Origin: Hyphomicrobiales bacterium
Lineage (GTDB): Bacteria; Pseudomonadota; Alphaproteobacteria; Rhizobiales; Rhizobiaceae
Length of the DNA stretch: 64,000 nt
Direction of reading: 5' to 3'
Assembly (NCBI GenBank): GCA_900468535.1
Contig: UBTY01000018.1
Span: forward strand, 47,246 to 111,245
The translations under genes and the position numbers were made by a program. Each line of letters begins with the position of its first letter. The first letter of the stretch is position 1. This document shows, in pieces, positions 8,621 through 18,431 of the stretch. Under the pieces are notes generated by a model, which searched no databases, had not been told where the DNA came from, and worked only from the letters and a program-made list of their open reading frames with translations.

Positions 8621-8649
8621 CTTCCTTGTCACTCCGGTGGAGCGAAACG

Positions 8650-9432
8650 CTATTCCGAAGCAGCGTCTGCCATGGCAGGCGCTTCGCCTTCGGCGGCTTC
8701 GCCGGAAGCTTCACCTTCGGCACCGCGACGCGGGCGACGTGGGCGCGGGGTGGCGCTACGGCGGCGCGGTTGACGCTCGCGCGGCTGCGCTGCAGCGCTC
8801 TCTTCGTCCATGGAAACTTCAGCCGGGATGCCTTCGATCTCCGGCTGAGGGCCGGTTCCATCGATCACCTCAGGCTGCGGAGCCTCTGCGGCGGCAACCG
8901 GTGCCGGCTGCTCTTCTTGGCGACGCTGACGCTGCGGACGATCATCATTGCGACGCGGCTGTTCTTCCGAACGACGCAGCTGCTCGTCCGAACGGCGCTG
9001 CTGCTGATGTTCCTGCTGCTGGCGCGGCGGCTGGACAACGACGACATCATCGTCGTTGGCATCGATGTCATCGCCTTCGCGCTCGGCACCTTCGCCGAAT
9101 TCGTTGCGATCGTCACGCTGGAAACGTTCCTGCATCTGCGCCTGTGCGGCAGCAATGATGCGGTTGTAGTGTTCAGCGTGCTGCAGGTAGTTTTCTGCGA
9201 TAACCCGGTCACCCGAGCTCTGCGCGTCGCGAGCGAGCTGCGCATACTTTTCAGCGATATGCTGGGCGGTGCCTCTGATCTTAACGTCGGGGCCGGAGCT
9301 GTCGTACGTCCGCGTCAGCGGATTTCCACCTTTGCGGTTGAAATTGTTGTTGTTGTTATTTCCACCGCCGCCGCCGCCGTTGTTATTGTTGCCACGCCCG
9401 CGACCGCGCTTGTTCTGCTGTCCTGGCCTCAT
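8650..9432 (-). CDS. DUF4167 domain protein
   Basis: A 260-residue alphaproteobacterial protein. Residues 1-35 are Arg/Asn/Gly low complexity (RGRGNNNN, GGGGGG, NNNNNNF), reminiscent of RNA-binding RGG tracts. Residues about 38-110 are the conserved DUF4167 core (NPLTRTYDSSGPDVKIRGTAQHIAEKYAQLARDA, then AENYLQHAEHYNRI). The rest is highly charged and Gln-rich, ending in an acidic and Arg-rich tail (RQPRRRSATPRPRRPRRG). The function is unknown; a nucleic-acid role is inferred only from composition. It lies downstream of prfA-prmC, as is typical in this order, with its own strong terminator. Confidence 0.9.
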   Translation of the reverse strand: MRPGQQNKRGRGRGNNNNGGGGGGNNNNNNFNRKGGNPLTRTYDSSGPDVKIRGTAQHIAEKYAQLARDAQSSGDRVIAENYLQHAEHYNRIIAAAQAQMQERFQRDDRNEFGEGAEREGDDIDANDDDVVVVQPPRQQQEHQQQRRSDEQLRRSEEQPRRNDDRPQRQRRQEEQPAPVAAAEAPQPEVIDGTGPQPEIEGIPAEVSMDEESAAAQPRERQPRRRSATPRPRRPRRGAEGEASGEAAEGEAPAMADAASE

Positions 9433-9771
9433 AGATCGATCACCTGAATTCTCTGTTTGTGTGGAGTGAAGGCACCAACCGCCATGGTGGAAAAATCCGC
9501 CTCAGGCTCTCGTGCCGCAAGCATACTGCGCCTTCGCGCCGACCTGCCGCTTGTTCTCAAGTCAGTTTGACTGATTCACGCATTGGGTCGTGTTCAACCT
9601 TCAAAACTCTCGTTTAAAAGAGTGGACCCCCAAGGTCGAGCTAGTATCGAACGAATCGACGCCGTTACTACCTGTCCAACGCGTGGGGGCAACCTATCTT
9701 GCTTCCCTTGGAAATCCAAGCCTTTTCTTCGCAATAGAATTAATGTCCTGTCCAATTCTGCGATTTGCCAG
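9433..9771. other. Intergenic segment between prmC and the DUF4167 gene, no gene seen
   Basis: About 340 bases. A small hairpin, CTTGGAAATCCAAG (about 9707-9720), is followed by CCTTTTCTT on the plus strand, but no plus-strand gene ends there. The remaining sequence has lower GC than the neighbours and no convincing ORF. It probably holds the promoter of the DUF4167 gene. Confidence 0.4.
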
Positions 9772-10656
9772 TCAGTGAGCGAGTGCGAACACCAGCACGC
9801 GGTCGTTAAGACCATAATCCTTTACGGATTCCAGCAGCTTGAAGCCCTCATGCTCGAAAAGTGCCGTGACGCTGGCACGCTGATCGTAACCAATTTCGAG
9901 ACCGATAATACCGTTTGGCTGCATGAACCTGGCCGCATCCTTTGCGATGGCCTTGTAGGCGTCAAGCCCATCCGGGCCGCCATCCAGTGCGGCAACCGGA
10001 TCAAATTTCGTCACTTCGGGAGCGAGATTGTGAATAACACTAGAAGCAATATAGGGCGGATTTGAGACAATCACGTGAAATAGACCCGCGATATTCTCGA
10101 ACCAATTCGACCTGACGGCTTGGAACCGGTTTTGCAAGCCATTCCGCTCGGCATTCGCCTGCGCGGTTTTCAGGGCATCCACGGATACGTCGCTCCCGAT
10201 GCCTGATGCTTCCGGACACTCGCTTAGCAGCGCGAGACATATCGCGCCGGTGCCGATGCCCATGTCCAGGATATGGATATGCCCCTCATCCTTTGCAAGA
10301 CGATGCAGATAAGGCGCAACGGTATCGACGAGAATTTCGGTATCCGGACGTGGTTCAAGCGTCTCAGGCGAAAGCGACAGCGACAAGCCATAGAATTCGC
10401 GTTCGCCGAGAATGCGATGGACCGGCTCATGGGCGAGACGACGGGCAATCGCGGCATCAACAAGTCGTGCCTTCTCCTCGTCCACCTCGTCGCCGCCGCG
10501 AGTAATCAGCTCGGTGGAAGAGAGCCCGAGCAGCCCGGCTGTCAGAATGCGTGCATCCGTTGCAGGATCTTCGATCCCGCCTTCGGTGAAGCGGCGGCGC
10601 ACCTCGGTGAGGATTTGGGAAACCGTACGCATGGCCTGTTTCCCTCGATCACTCAT
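9772..10656 (-). CDS. prmC: Peptide chain release factor N5-glutamine methyltransferase
   Basis: A 294-residue HemK/PrmC enzyme that methylates the glutamine of the GGQ motif in release factors RF1 and RF2. The N-terminal helical domain runs to about residue 95. It is followed by LEPRPDTE (100-107), the SAM-binding [10 protein letters not shown] (131-140) and the catalytic NPPY (199-202). Its ATG overlaps the prfA stop as ATGA, so it is translationally coupled to its own substrate's gene. An internal start at residue 9 is possible. The family, length and context all agree. Confidence 0.97.
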   Translation of the reverse strand: MSDRGKQAMRTVSQILTEVRRRFTEGGIEDPATDARILTAGLLGLSSTELITRGGDEVDEEKARLVDAAIARRLAHEPVHRILGEREFYGLSLSLSPETLEPRPDTEILVDTVAPYLHRLAKDEGHIHILDMGIGTGAICLALLSECPEASGIGSDVSVDALKTAQANAERNGLQNRFQAVRSNWFENIAGLFHVIVSNPPYIASSVIHNLAPEVTKFDPVAALDGGPDGLDAYKAIAKDAARFMQPNGIIGLEIGYDQRASVTALFEHEGFKLLESVKDYGLNDRVLVFALAH

Positions 10657-11732
10657 TGCTGCTCGCCAAGCTGCGCCAGCTGGCTCGCCTGGTAGTCCGC
10701 CAGCAGCGCATCGACCACCTCGTCGATCTCGCCGACCATCATCCTGTCCAGCTTGTAGAGCGTCAGGTTGATGCGGTGATCGGTCACGCGGCCCTGCGGG
10801 AAATTGTAGGTGCGGATGCGCTCGGAGCGGTCGCCGGAGCCGACCTGGCTCTTGCGGTCGGCGGAGCGCTCGCTGTCGGCGCGCTGGCGTTCGGCGTCGT
10901 AGAGACGCGAGCGCAGCACCTGCATTGCCTTGGCGCGGTTCTGGTGCTGCGACTTTTCGGAGCTGGTGACGACGATGCCGGTCGGCAGGTGGGTAATGCG
11001 AACGGCGGAGTCTGTCGTGTTGACGTGCTGGCCGCCGGCACCGGAGGAGCGCATCGTATCGATGCGGATGTCTTCCGGCCGGATCTCGATATCGATCTCT
11101 TCTGCCTCCGGCAGAACAGCGACGGTCGCCGCCGACGTATGGATACGGCCACCCGCTTCCGTTTCCGGAACGCGCTGGACGCGATGGACACCGGACTCGA
11201 ACTTCAGCTTGGCGAACACGCCCTTGCCGGTGATCGTCGCGATGATTTCCTTGAAGCCGCCTGCTTCGCCTTCACTCGACGAGAGCACTTCAACCTTCCA
11301 GTTGTTGGCACTGGCGAAACGCTCGTACATGCGGAACAGATCGCCGGCAAAAAGCGCGGCTTCCGAGCCACCGGTACCGGCGCGAATTTCGAGGATGGCG
11401 CTCTTTTCGTCGGCCGCATCCTTGGGCAGGAGCAGGATCTGGATTTCCTGTTCCAGCGCCTCGATCCGCTCCTTGACATCGGGCAGCTCGATCTCGGCGA
11501 GTTCGCGCATCTCACGATCGACCGACTTGTCTTCAAGCAGGGCTTCGAGATCCGAAAGCTCGGCCATCGCCTTCTCGTAGGCGCGGATCTTCGTCACGAC
11601 GGGCTGCAGCTCGGAATACTCGGAGGCAAGCTTGACGTAGACGTCGGCCGCAGGGCCAGCCGACATGCGCGCTTCGATCTCGCCGAAACGGCGTTCCAAC
11701 TCGCGCATTTTTTCAACGGGAAGCTTCGCCAC
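10653..11732 (-). CDS. prfA: Peptide chain release factor 1
   Basis: A 359-residue RF1, which releases nascent chains at UAA and UAG. The catalytic GGQ is at 233-235 (SGAGGQHVN). The stop-codon-reading loop is PET at 189-191, where E. coli has PAT; this variant is common in alphaproteobacteria. The N-terminal coiled region and the [13 protein letters not shown] stretch are standard. It forms a ptsP-prfA-prmC run on the minus strand, with prmC overlapping its stop by 4 bases and ptsP ending 28 bases upstream. Confidence 0.98.
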   Translation of the reverse strand: MAKLPVEKMRELERRFGEIEARMSAGPAADVYVKLASEYSELQPVVTKIRAYEKAMAELSDLEALLEDKSVDREMRELAEIELPDVKERIEALEQEIQILLLPKDAADEKSAILEIRAGTGGSEAALFAGDLFRMYERFASANNWKVEVLSSSEGEAGGFKEIIATITGKGVFAKLKFESGVHRVQRVPETEAGGRIHTSAATVAVLPEAEEIDIEIRPEDIRIDTMRSSGAGGQHVNTTDSAVRITHLPTGIVVTSSEKSQHQNRAKAMQVLRSRLYDAERQRADSERSADRKSQVGSGDRSERIRTYNFPQGRVTDHRINLTLYKLDRMMVGEIDEVVDALLADYQASQLAQLGEQQ

Positions 11733-11760
11733 CCTTCACTCCGATTCTGCTTGTCTTGAG

Positions 11761-14028
11761 CTATAGAGGAATATTGTGAGTGTCAGCGAAGTGGGCAAGC
11801 ACTTCGCGCATCGAAGCCGTCGACTTCGTATCGTCAAGCAGCTCGTTCATCACCTTTGCAAGGGCTGAGGCATCGAGACCGAGAAGCATCGCTTTTACCG
11901 GCCCGATGGAGGCAGGCGACATCGATACCGCGCGGAAACCGATACCGAACAGTGCCATCGCAGAGATCGGCTTGCCTGCAAGTTCGCCACACAGCGTCAC
12001 CGGCGTGTTGTTGCGCTCGCCCGCGCGAACGATGTCACGCAGGATCCGGAGGAACGGCTTTCCGAGCGGATCGAAGCGATCCGACACACGCGCATTGCCG
12101 CGATCAACAGCCATCGAAAACTGGAACAGGTCGTTCGAGCCGACAGACACGAAATCCACGGCCGACATCAGTTCGTCGAGCTGCCAGAGCAGCGCCGGAA
12201 CCTCCAGCATCGCGCCGAACTGCAGCTTGCGCGGCAGGCCATGGCCGAAGCGGGAGAGATGCTGCACTTCCTTCTGCAACAGCTCGCGCACGGCTGTGAT
12301 CTCGGAAACCTCGGTCACCATCGGCACCATCAGCTTCAGTTCGAGGCCGGCCGCCGCCTTCAGCATGGCGCGCAGCTGCGTGCGCAGCAGCCCAGGGCGA
12401 TCGAGCGAAAGGCGGATCGCGCGCCAGCCGAGAGCCGGGTTCTCTTCCTCATGGCCGCGGAAGTAAGGAACGACCTTGTCGCCGCCGATATCGAGCGTGC
12501 GGAAAGTCACGACGCGCCCGGCTGCCTGCTTCAGAACGTTGCGATAGAACAGCTCCTGCTCTTCCGCCTTCGGCATGGTAGAGGCAATCATGAACTGCAG
12601 CTCGGTACGGAAAAGGCCGATGCCCTCCGCGCCCGAATCCGCGAGCTGCGGCAGATCCACCAGCAGGCCGGCATTCATCATCAGCGAAACGCGCTGCCCA
12701 TCCTTGGTGCGCGGCTCGACGGAGCGCAAAGCCCGGAACTGCTCCTGCCTGCGCGCGCGGAACCGGACCTTCTCCTCGTAGGAGCGCTGATGTTCCGGCA
12801 GCGGCCGCAGATGCACATGCCCGCCGTCACCATCGATGATGACCGCATCGCCATTTTCGGCAAGCGCCACGACGCCGGCAGCCTGGCCGATGACGGGAAT
12901 GCCCATGGCACGCGCAACGATCACCACGTGGCTCGTGACGGCGCCCTCTTCCAGCACAAGACCACGAACGTTCGCCCGGGGATAGTCGAGCAGTTCGGCC
13001 GCGCCCATGGCGCGCGCGAGAATGATGGCATCGTTCGGAAAGCCATCTCCAGCAGTACGGCCGGTGTAGCCGGTCAGCTGCCGCAACAGGCGGTTCGCCA
13101 GATCCTCGAAATCGTGCATCCGTTCCCGCAGGTAGGGATCGGTCATGCGGATCATGCGCGCCTTGGTGTCGCTCTGCACCTTCTCGACCGCGGCTTCCGC
13201 CGTCAGACCGTTACGGATCGCTTCCTCGAGCTTGCGCACCCAGCCCTGATCGTGGGCAAACATCCGATAGGTTTCGAGAACCTCGCGGTGTTCGCCTTCC
13301 ATCGAGACGTCGCGCTGCGACAGAAGATCATCGATCGAGATGCGCAGCGATCCGAGCGCTTCGGACAGCCGCCGGATTTCCTTCTCGGAATCTTCGTTCA
13401 GAAGGTTAGTAACGACGATGCGCGGCTCGTGCAGCACCACGTAACCGAGGCCAATGCCATCATTGTAGGTGTCGCCGTCGATCGTCACCGACCGCGTCAG
13501 GTCAAGTTCGAGGCCAGGCTTCGTCAGCTTCTTGAGTTCGCCGGTGGCGATCATCTCGGCAAGAACCATCGCGGTCGTCTCGAGCGCTTCGAGCTCTTCT
13601 TCGCGATAGGTGCGGCTTGCCTTGTTCTGCACGACCAGGACGCCGAGCGAGCGCCCGGTACGCAGGATCGGCACGCCGAGGAAGGAATGATAGATCTCTT
13701 CGCCGGTTTCCGGCAGGTAGCGGAAGGCGGGATGCGATTGCGCGTCGGAAAGATTGAGCGGCTGTGCCGATGCGGCGATCGTACCGACGAGACCCTGCCC
13801 CATCTTGAGCTGGGAAAGGTGGACCGCTTCCTTGTTCAGACCCTCGGTTGCATAGAGCTCAAGCACGCCGTCAGCGCGCAGCACGTAGACGGAACAGACT
13901 TCCGCCACCATGTTGCCTGCGATCTGGCGAACGATCCGGTCGAGACGCTCCTGCGGCTCCAGCGGCTCCGCCATCAACTCGCGCAGCCGCTTGAGCAGCA
14001 CGCGCGGACCGCCGGAAAGGTCTCTCAT
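11761..14028 (-). CDS. ptsP: PTS enzyme I-Ntr (PtsP) with GAF domain
   Basis: A 755-residue phosphoenolpyruvate-protein phosphotransferase of the nitrogen PTS, which phosphorylates NPr and thereby EIIA-Ntr. An N-terminal GAF domain (about 15-165) probably senses glutamine or a nitrogen signal. The phosphocarrier histidine is His367 in GAVTSHVVIVARAMGIP. The PEP-binding barrel follows, with GIGLFRTELQFM, TFRTLDIGGDKV and a FVSVGSNDLFQF segment. The length and order match PtsP rather than the carbohydrate enzyme I, which lacks GAF. It lies between lysC and prfA, the standard rhizobial arrangement. Confidence 0.97.
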   Translation of the reverse strand: MRDLSGGPRVLLKRLRELMAEPLEPQERLDRIVRQIAGNMVAEVCSVYVLRADGVLELYATEGLNKEAVHLSQLKMGQGLVGTIAASAQPLNLSDAQSHPAFRYLPETGEEIYHSFLGVPILRTGRSLGVLVVQNKASRTYREEELEALETTAMVLAEMIATGELKKLTKPGLELDLTRSVTIDGDTYNDGIGLGYVVLHEPRIVVTNLLNEDSEKEIRRLSEALGSLRISIDDLLSQRDVSMEGEHREVLETYRMFAHDQGWVRKLEEAIRNGLTAEAAVEKVQSDTKARMIRMTDPYLRERMHDFEDLANRLLRQLTGYTGRTAGDGFPNDAIILARAMGAAELLDYPRANVRGLVLEEGAVTSHVVIVARAMGIPVIGQAAGVVALAENGDAVIIDGDGGHVHLRPLPEHQRSYEEKVRFRARRQEQFRALRSVEPRTKDGQRVSLMMNAGLLVDLPQLADSGAEGIGLFRTELQFMIASTMPKAEEQELFYRNVLKQAAGRVVTFRTLDIGGDKVVPYFRGHEEENPALGWRAIRLSLDRPGLLRTQLRAMLKAAAGLELKLMVPMVTEVSEITAVRELLQKEVQHLSRFGHGLPRKLQFGAMLEVPALLWQLDELMSAVDFVSVGSNDLFQFSMAVDRGNARVSDRFDPLGKPFLRILRDIVRAGERNNTPVTLCGELAGKPISAMALFGIGFRAVSMSPASIGPVKAMLLGLDASALAKVMNELLDDTKSTASMREVLAHFADTHNIPL

Positions 14029-14118
14029 TGCGTCTCAAGCTCCAAAATAAAGGTCAAAGTCACACAGCTGACTGCCGCGTGACTTCACAACTTGAACGCG
14101 CGGCAGGCCTGCTTAGAA

Positions 14119-15393
14119 TCAGTTCTTATCCAGACCGTAGCAGGAATGCAAAGTCCTGACAGCGAGTTCCGCATAAGGACCGTCGATCAGGATGGAAATC
14201 TTGATTTCCGAAGTGGTGATCGCCTTGATGTTGATCCCCTTGTCGGCCAGCGCCTTGAAAGCAGTCGCTGCAACACCCGCGTGGCTGCGCATGCCGATGC
14301 CGATGACAGAGACTTTTACGAGGCCCGATTCGTTCTGAACGACGTCGTAGCCGATCTTTTCCTTGTTCTCACCGAGAACCTTGATCGCCTTGTCGACATC
14401 ACCAGACGGAACCGTGAAAGTCATGTCGGTCTTCGAGCCGTCTTCGGAGATGTTCTGGACGATCATGTCGACGTTGATGTGGCTTTCGGCCAGCGGTCCG
14501 AAGATCGCGGCGGAAACGCCCGGCCGGTCGGCAAGACGGCGAAGCGAGATCTGAGCCTCATCCTTGGCATAGGCGATGCCGGTGACTACTTCCTGTTCCA
14601 CGATTTCATCCTCGTCACAAATCAGCGTTCCGGGCGGATTCAAGAAGTCACCCATGCCCGGAGCATCGGGATCTTCGAAAGAGGAGCGCACGAAGGTACG
14701 GACCTTGTGCACCATGGCAAGCTCGACGGAGCGAACCTGCAGAACCTTGGCGCCGAGCGATGCCATTTCGAGCATTTCCTCAAAGGCGATCTTCTTGAGG
14801 CGGCGTGCCTGCGGCACGATGCGCGGGTCCGTCGTGTAGACGCCATCGACGTCGGTATAGATGTCGCAGCGATCAGCCTTGAGCGCGGCAGCAACGGCAA
14901 CAGCCGAGGTATCGGAACCACCACGCCCGAGCGTCGCGATGCGATTGTCGGGGCCGATGCCCTGGAAGCCGGCGATGACGGCAACTTGGCCTTCGCCCAT
15001 GCGCTTGACGATGTCACCACCGTCGATTTCCTGGATACGGGCAGCGCCATGGGCATTGTCCGTGCGGATGGCGATCTGCCAGCCCTGCCACGAGCGGGCA
15101 TTGATATCCATCGCCTGCAGCGCGATTGCTAGCAGACCGGCAGTGACCTGCTCGCCCGAAGCGACGACGGCATCATACTCGCGCGCATCGTAAAACGGAG
15201 AATTGGCGCCGACGACCTTCGGCATGTTCTGCACCCAGCCGACCAGTTCATTGGTCTTGCCGGACATGGCCGAAACGACGACAGCCACCTCGTGACCCGC
15301 ATCGACTTCACGTTTCACATGGCGGGCAACGTTCTTGATGCGGTCCAGATCAGCGACGGACGTTCCGCCGAATTTCATTACGATGCGTGCCAT
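14119..15393 (-). CDS. lysC: Aspartate kinase, single-chain with two ACT domains
   Basis: A 424-residue aspartokinase that makes aspartyl phosphate, the first step to lysine, threonine and methionine. The N-terminal kinase begins MARIVMKFGGTSVAD, and GRGGSDTSAVA and DVDGVYTTDPRIV are catalytic landmarks. Two C-terminal ACT domains (about 270-340 and 350-420) carry the allosteric site (DRPGVSAAIFGPLAESHINVDM). There is no fused homoserine dehydrogenase. The start ATG at 15393 is supported by the family N-terminus. About 90 bases separate it from the downstream ptsP. Confidence 0.97.
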   Translation of the reverse strand: MARIVMKFGGTSVADLDRIKNVARHVKREVDAGHEVAVVVSAMSGKTNELVGWVQNMPKVVGANSPFYDAREYDAVVASGEQVTAGLLAIALQAMDINARSWQGWQIAIRTDNAHGAARIQEIDGGDIVKRMGEGQVAVIAGFQGIGPDNRIATLGRGGSDTSAVAVAAALKADRCDIYTDVDGVYTTDPRIVPQARRLKKIAFEEMLEMASLGAKVLQVRSVELAMVHKVRTFVRSSFEDPDAPGMGDFLNPPGTLICDEDEIVEQEVVTGIAYAKDEAQISLRRLADRPGVSAAIFGPLAESHINVDMIVQNISEDGSKTDMTFTVPSGDVDKAIKVLGENKEKIGYDVVQNESGLVKVSVIGIGMRSHAGVAATAFKALADKGINIKAITTSEIKISILIDGPYAELAVRTLHSCYGLDKN

Positions 15394-15884
15394 ATGCCTC
15401 TACCACGACCTAGTGCCGAGAGAGACCAAAGCCAGACCCGGCATCACGAGCCCTTGTGGAGCCGCATGGCTGAAGAGCCAGGAAATTGGGAGTTTCTGGA
15501 ACCCTTCTAAAGCCTTGCGCCCCAAGGCCCAAGTTGCCGCGTCTCTTAGCGAGTTTGTGGGGGGGTGGCAAGGTGCCAAGCGCGGGTAAACGACACCCAC
15601 ACCAAAACGGCAGAAATGAACCAAACCGTGATTCACCGACCAATGGCGGAGAACATGGATACCGATCTCTCGGAGCAGAAATCGCAGTCCTCTTCTGTCA
15701 GTGTGCACGTGCGAAGAGCGACAGTGAAGCTTTGCGCCGAAATAAATAGGAATTCCGGAATATAAAAACCTCGATCAGGACTATTTTCAACCGAATCCAA
15801 TTGTGATTCTTCTTTCATCATAAGTATGCGGCGTAAATGATTCGCGACTGTCCTTGATGCTGAATGATTTGGCGGAGATAGCGA
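15394..15884. other. Unassigned 490-base segment upstream of lysC
   Basis: It lies between the lysC start and a small forward gene. It contains an unusual run (CCTTGCGCCCCAAGG hairpin near 15514-15528, then a G7 tract near 15557-15563). The last 120 bases are AT-rich and promoter-like. A 49-codon forward frame from ATG 15616 to 15765 exists but has no ribosome site, so I do not call it a gene. A small RNA or the lysC leader are possible occupants. Confidence 0.35.
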
Positions 15885-16103
15885 ATGATCGATACTGACA
15901 TCGAAAGCTGGGCGCTCACGAGGGCCCACAATATCGTGCTCAACGAAGGCCTGAGCCTCGCAAAGGCAGCCCAGGATCTCGACCGCAAGCGATCGCGGTC
16001 GCTGGTTTATGAACTGCGGCGCGTCATCACGGCCGCTATTCTGGAAGCGCACGCAGCTTCACTTCAATCCGCAGCTTCCCCAGTCACCCAGCAGGAAGCC
16101 TGA
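15885..16103 (+). CDS. Small hypothetical protein, 72 aa
   Basis: A 72-residue soluble protein with ATG behind GGAG at good spacing. It is mostly helical (TDIESWALTRAHNIVLNEGLSLAKAAQDLDRKRSRSLVYELRRVITAAILEAHAA), with a possible short helix-turn-helix-like stretch around residues 20-45 (EGLSLAKAAQDLDRKRSRSLVYEL). I do not recognise it. It precedes the adenylate cyclase gene by about 150 bases on the same strand and may belong to the same module. A small DNA-binding regulator is only a guess. Confidence 0.55.
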   Translation: MIDTDIESWALTRAHNIVLNEGLSLAKAAQDLDRKRSRSLVYELRRVITAAILEAHAASLQSAASPVTQQEA

Positions 16104-16250
16104 AACGCGAGATGGCACCGCAACCGGGATCGCCTCGAAGGAGCGGCTCTCCGGCCCGACGACCGAAAGGCGCAGTTGCATCGCGTGCTCGAAACGGGCA
16201 GCCTCAATGACCGGCGGTCTGCCGATCGCAGGTCTGCTGGAATCTGATCC

Positions 16251-18431
16251 ATGATGACGCGCACGCAGCAAATCGGCGTTCTTATCGGGCTTGTACTCGT
16301 CGCAGCCCTGACGTTGCTGCGGGTCAGCGATCCGCCTCTCCTGCGCCAGATCAGGGATATCACTTTCGACGAGTACCAGCGGATAACGCCCCGTCCTTTC
16401 CAGAACACACCCGTGCGGGTGATCGATATCGACGAGGCGTCCTTGCGGGAATTCGGCCAGTGGCCGTGGCCGCGTGACAGGCTAGCCCTCCTTGTCCAGC
16501 GTTTGTCGGATATGGGAGCTGCGGCGATCGCCTTCGATATTCTCTTCTCCGAGCCGGATCGACTGTCCCCGCGCTCCGTGATGCGCGATGTCGCCGGCGT
16601 GGATCCGTCGCTGCTTCGACGCCTGCCTGACAATGACGAGGCTTTTGCCCAGGCTATGGAGGGGCACCCGGTTGTCCTCGGCTTCGGCCTCTCGACCGAC
16701 GGCACCTACCGCCCGCCGGTGAAAGCCGGCTTTGCCTTCACCGGCGAAAGCCCGTTCAACGCACCGCCACGCCTCGTCGCTGCAACGCCCCTGAGACCGC
16801 AGTTGCAGATCGCCGCAACCGGCATTGGTCACATCAGCCTGAACCCCGGAACCTATTCCTCAGTCGTTCGCCGGATACCGTTGCTTCTGACTGATGGCGA
16901 ACAGCTCTATCCCAATCTTGCCCTCGAAGCGCTGCGCGTCGCACAAGGGGCCTCGACCTACATAGTTGCGGCCGCCCCCGACGCTCCCAACACACTGACG
17001 TCGTTGAAGGTCGGCGATTTCGTCATCCCGGTGACGGCGAACGGTGAGCTTTGGCTCTACACCAGCCCGGATGTCGCGGAGCGATACATTTCCGCCGCCA
17101 AGATCCTTGCGGCAGACGGGCCGCCTGCCGATGTCAGCGCTGCGATCGAAGGAAGCATTGTCTTCGTCGGCACCTCCTCGGCGGGCCTGCAGGACATCCG
17201 CACCACCGCGCTCGGGCAGAATGTCCCCGGCGTCTCCATGCATGCCCAGACTGTCGAGCAGATCCTCTCCGGGCGTTTTCTGTCACGGCCTGATTGGGCG
17301 GATGGCCTTGAAATCCTCGCCATCGCAGTCCTCGGCATCGTTCTGGTGATCGTCACCACCTTCGTAAGCCCGGCTTTCGCCCTTCTCTGCGGCATGCTGC
17401 TGACGATCCTCGCGCTCGCCGCATCCTGGTTTGCCTTTTCACAATGGGGGCTTCTATTCGATCCCCTCGCGCCGATCGTCTGTGGATCGATCGTTCATTT
17501 CGCCGCGACATCGTTCCGCATTCTGGTCATCGATCGGGAGCGCCGCGAGGTCCGGCGTGCATTCGGACAATATCTGTCTCCCTCGCTTCTTTACCGGATC
17601 GAGCATACCCCGGGCGCGCTGCGTCTCGGCGGCGACGACCGTGAGTTGACGGTGATGTTCGTTGACGTTCGCGGTTTCACGTCGCTCAGCGAGAGATTGC
17701 AGCCCGCAGACGTCGTCCGCTTCCTGAACACGCTGCTTGATGCTCTGAGCCGTCATGTCGTGGCGAACGAAGGTACGCTCGACAAGTTCATCGGCGACTC
17801 GATCATGGCCTTCTGGAATGCGCCGGTGGATGTTGGCGATCATCCCAGGAAGGCAATGCGTGCGGCGCTGCAGATGCGCGAAACCCTAGCTCAGCTCAAC
17901 AAGGCCGATGCATTCGGCTTCGGGCCTGAATATCAGGTCGGCATCGGCATCGGCATTCACACGGGCCTGGCCTGCGTCGGCAACATGGGCGCCGAAACAC
18001 GCTTCAACTACTCGGCGGTGGGCGATGCGGTCAACGTCGCAGCCCGCATCGAGAGCTGCTGCAAGGAGGTCGGCTTCGATATTCTCGCATCGGAGACGAC
18101 GGCCATGGCCCTGCCCGGCTTTGCTCTGCTGGATGCCGGCTCGCTAGGCCTCAAGGGCAAAAGCAGCCGTTCGCGGCTGTACGCCGTGGTGGGTGGGGAA
18201 ACCGAGGGCAAGTCGGAAGCATTTCACGGGTTGCTGCAAGCCCACGAAGCCTTGGTGGAAGCCTTGCAGAACCACGCGGCCGACAGCCGCAAACGGCTCG
18301 CCGCTGTCCGCCAGAAGATATCACCCTTTACACCGGCGCTCGCGGATTTTTATCGCCGGCTGGCGCGACGGGCGGATCATTTTCGTGACATCCCGTCCGA
18401 GGTGGAGAAGCCAATATCGGAAGCCGGCTAA
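16251..18431 (+). CDS. CHASE2-domain adenylate cyclase (class III)
   Basis: A 726-residue membrane sensor cyclase. One N-terminal helix (about 8-24) leads into an extracytoplasmic CHASE2 domain (about 30-340, with VRVIDIDEASLREFGQWPWPR and GSIVFVGTSSAGLQDIRTT). Three helices (about 351-420) and a class III cyclase domain (about 465-640) follow. The catalytic set is complete: metal aspartates Asp472 (FVDVRGFT) and Asp516, adenine-selecting Lys512 and Asp592, and transition-state Asn595 and Arg599. It should therefore make cAMP, not cGMP. The convergent neighbour is a FecR protein, a known genomic partner of CHASE2 cyclases. The ligand is unknown. Confidence 0.95.
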   Translation: MMTRTQQIGVLIGLVLVAALTLLRVSDPPLLRQIRDITFDEYQRITPRPFQNTPVRVIDIDEASLREFGQWPWPRDRLALLVQRLSDMGAAAIAFDILFSEPDRLSPRSVMRDVAGVDPSLLRRLPDNDEAFAQAMEGHPVVLGFGLSTDGTYRPPVKAGFAFTGESPFNAPPRLVAATPLRPQLQIAATGIGHISLNPGTYSSVVRRIPLLLTDGEQLYPNLALEALRVAQGASTYIVAAAPDAPNTLTSLKVGDFVIPVTANGELWLYTSPDVAERYISAAKILAADGPPADVSAAIEGSIVFVGTSSAGLQDIRTTALGQNVPGVSMHAQTVEQILSGRFLSRPDWADGLEILAIAVLGIVLVIVTTFVSPAFALLCGMLLTILALAASWFAFSQWGLLFDPLAPIVCGSIVHFAATSFRILVIDRERREVRRAFGQYLSPSLLYRIEHTPGALRLGGDDRELTVMFVDVRGFTSLSERLQPADVVRFLNTLLDALSRHVVANEGTLDKFIGDSIMAFWNAPVDVGDHPRKAMRAALQMRETLAQLNKADAFGFGPEYQVGIGIGIHTGLACVGNMGAETRFNYSAVGDAVNVAARIESCCKEVGFDILASETTAMALPGFALLDAGSLGLKGKSSRSRLYAVVGGETEGKSEAFHGLLQAHEALVEALQNHAADSRKRLAAVRQKISPFTPALADFYRRLARRADHFRDIPSEVEKPISEAG

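Noticed and set aside
8310..8861. Minus-strand 183-codon frame across the DUF4167 terminator
   Set aside because: It reads through the end of DUF4167 and a strong terminator, with no recognisable protein.
12241..14082. A 613-codon open frame antisense to ptsP
   Set aside because: It is a shadow of the high-GC ptsP gene. Its protein has no known motif, and the opposite strand encodes a complete enzyme with catalytic residues.
15616..15765. Possible 49-aa forward ORF
   Set aside because: No ribosome site and no recognisable sequence; kept only as a note in the segment entry.
16059..16271. Minus-strand frame in the gap before the cyclase gene
   Set aside because: It looks somewhat protein-like (FEHAMQLRLSVVGPESRSFEAIP) but starts inside the cyclase gene and overlaps the small forward gene; possibly a remnant, not supportable.
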